A DNA stretch of 5,848 nt, taken from the NCBI GenBank assembly GCA_902795725.1, contig CADBLY010000051.1, forward strand, positions 1 through 5,848, written 5' to 3'. The notes below the pieces were generated by a model. That model ran no database searches. It was not told where the DNA came from and saw only the letters and a program-made list of their open reading frames with translations. A program made the position numbers and the translations under genes. The stretch is from an uncultured Erysipelotrichaceae bacterium. GTDB taxonomy: Bacteria; Bacillota_I; Bacilli_A; RF39; UBA660. This document shows, piece by piece, positions 5,270-5,848 of this stretch (position 1 is its first letter; each line of letters opens with the position of its first letter).

Positions 5270-5832
5270 TTAATCATTTTTAAATAACAAGATCCACACA
5301 TTGGTATATATTTTATGTTTTTATTACTGCCATCTATTACAATTTCTTCTCCATCTAGTGTGAAGATATTGTTAACATATCTAGCATTAAATTTAGCTTT
5401 TTTTCCACATTTACAGATTGTTACTAATTCTTCTAATTCATCTGCTAATTCTAATAATCGTTTGGATCCTTCAAATAAGTATCCCTGAAAATCTACTTTT
5501 AATCCGTAGCAAATAACAGGTATGTTGGATGTTTTAGCTATTTTCCACAATTGTTCAACTTGATTACTGGATAGAAACTGTGCTTCATCAACTAATATAC
5601 AATCGGTGTGATTGAAATTATATGTATCCAATGATTCATTAATATTTAAAATAATATCTACTTTTCTTTTTAATCCAGTTCTAGATTCTAAATAATTACT
5701 ACCTTTAGTATCGATTACTGATTTGATTACTACTACTTTTTTATTGTTTTCTTCATAGTTATGTGCGACTTGCATTAATGAAGAGCTTTTTCCACAATTC
5801 ATAGCTCCATAACGAAAATATAATTTAGACAT
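5254..5832 (-). CDS. tdk: Thymidine kinase
   Basis: Phosphorylates thymidine to dTMP with ATP, a cytoplasmic pyrimidine salvage step. The 192 residues match the short type II (TK1-like) family. The P-loop GAMNCGKS is at 9-16, followed by the HNYEE helix. SRTGLKRK (residues 50-57) matches the family's 'SRxGL' segment. The Walker B/catalytic segment VDEAQFL (81-87) gives Glu83. CYGLKVDFQGYLFEGSKRLL (108-127) is the substrate-lid region. A zinc site is formed by Cys140 and Cys142 (TICKCG) with Cys179 and Cys182 (MCGSC). The wording 'YGAMNCGKSSSL' resembles E. coli and lactobacillus/streptococcus Tdk more than B. subtilis Tdk ('GSMFSGKSEEL'). ATG 5832 has AAGGAG 7 nt upstream. It ends at TGA, the only TGA stop among the complete genes here. 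Confidence 0.95.
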   Translation of the reverse strand: MSKLYFRYGAMNCGKSSSLMQVAHNYEENNKKVVVIKSVIDTKGSNYLESRTGLKRKVDIILNINESLDTYNFNHTDCILVDEAQFLSSNQVEQLWKIAKTSNIPVICYGLKVDFQGYLFEGSKRLLELADELEELVTICKCGKKAKFNARYVNNIFTLDGEEIVIDGSNKNIKYIPMCGSCYLKMIKKCQK

Positions 5833-5839
5833 GTTTATA

Positions 5840-5848
5840 CTCCTTTTA
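5840..5848 (-). promoter_or_regulatory. tdk ribosome binding site at the window edge
   Basis: TAAAAGGAG (5848-5840) lies 7 nt before the tdk ATG. It nearly copies the lysS/phosphatase junction, where the TAA is a real stop codon. The TAA here may therefore be the stop of an upstream gene beyond the edge, which would put tdk inside an operon; this cannot be confirmed from the window. Confidence 0.6.

Noticed and set aside
1..5848. CRISPR array, tRNA, rRNA or insertion-sequence ends
   Set aside because: No regularly spaced repeats, no cloverleaf-like segment in the gaps, and no terminal inverted repeats with a transposase; genes fill nearly all of the window.

Overview
The window is very AT-rich, with six complete genes and one partial gene, all on the minus strand. 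In transcription order (right to left) they are: thymidine kinase (tdk); a small protein with two repeats resembling helicase-associated domains; tRNA-dihydrouridine synthase (dusB); class II lysyl-tRNA synthetase (lysS); a histidine-phosphatase-superfamily protein; acetate kinase (ackA); and the first 32 codons of a probable Rpn/PD-(D/E)XK nuclease-type gene cut by the left edge. Strong AGGAG-type ribosome binding sites, short gaps, the dusB-lysS neighbourhood known from Bacillus, and a lactobacillus/streptococcus-like Tdk sequence point to a low-GC Bacillota or Mollicute-related lineage, perhaps an uncultured gut Bacilli member. Every tryptophan inside the genes is encoded by TGG, and tdk ends at TGA, so the standard bacterial code applies rather than the Mycoplasma code.

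From the right edge, tdk starts just inside the window. Its TGA stop directly abuts a near-perfect housekeeping promoter (TTGACA, 16-bp spacer, TGC-TATAAT), whose -35 box lies inside a perfect 9-bp-arm inverted repeat. That promoter should drive the small repeat protein and dusB as a two-gene unit with a 7-nt gap. A 165-bp intergenic region follows. It holds a hairpin that may end the dusB transcript, two copies of the 13-mer ATAATGTTATAAT (each an extended -10), a good promoter for lysS, and repeated GTTCAT/ATGAAC motifs.

lysS, the phosphatase gene and ackA form a tight operon with gaps of 13 and 9 nt. The ribosome binding site of each downstream gene touches or overlaps the upstream stop codon. 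A hairpin followed by a T-rich run beyond ackA is the likely terminator. A 185-bp AT-rich gap then carries a TATAAT box and a strong ribosome binding site for the partial nuclease-like gene.

The functions are mostly core: nucleotide salvage (Tdk), tRNA modification (DusB), tRNA charging (LysS) and ATP formation from acetyl phosphate (AckA). I see no CRISPR array, tRNA, rRNA or clear insertion sequence, and no convincing new multi-gene system. The least ordinary items are the orphan repeat protein upstream of dusB, the structured regulatory region before lysS, the dyad over the promoter after tdk, and a serine in AckA where the family usually has an active-site asparagine.
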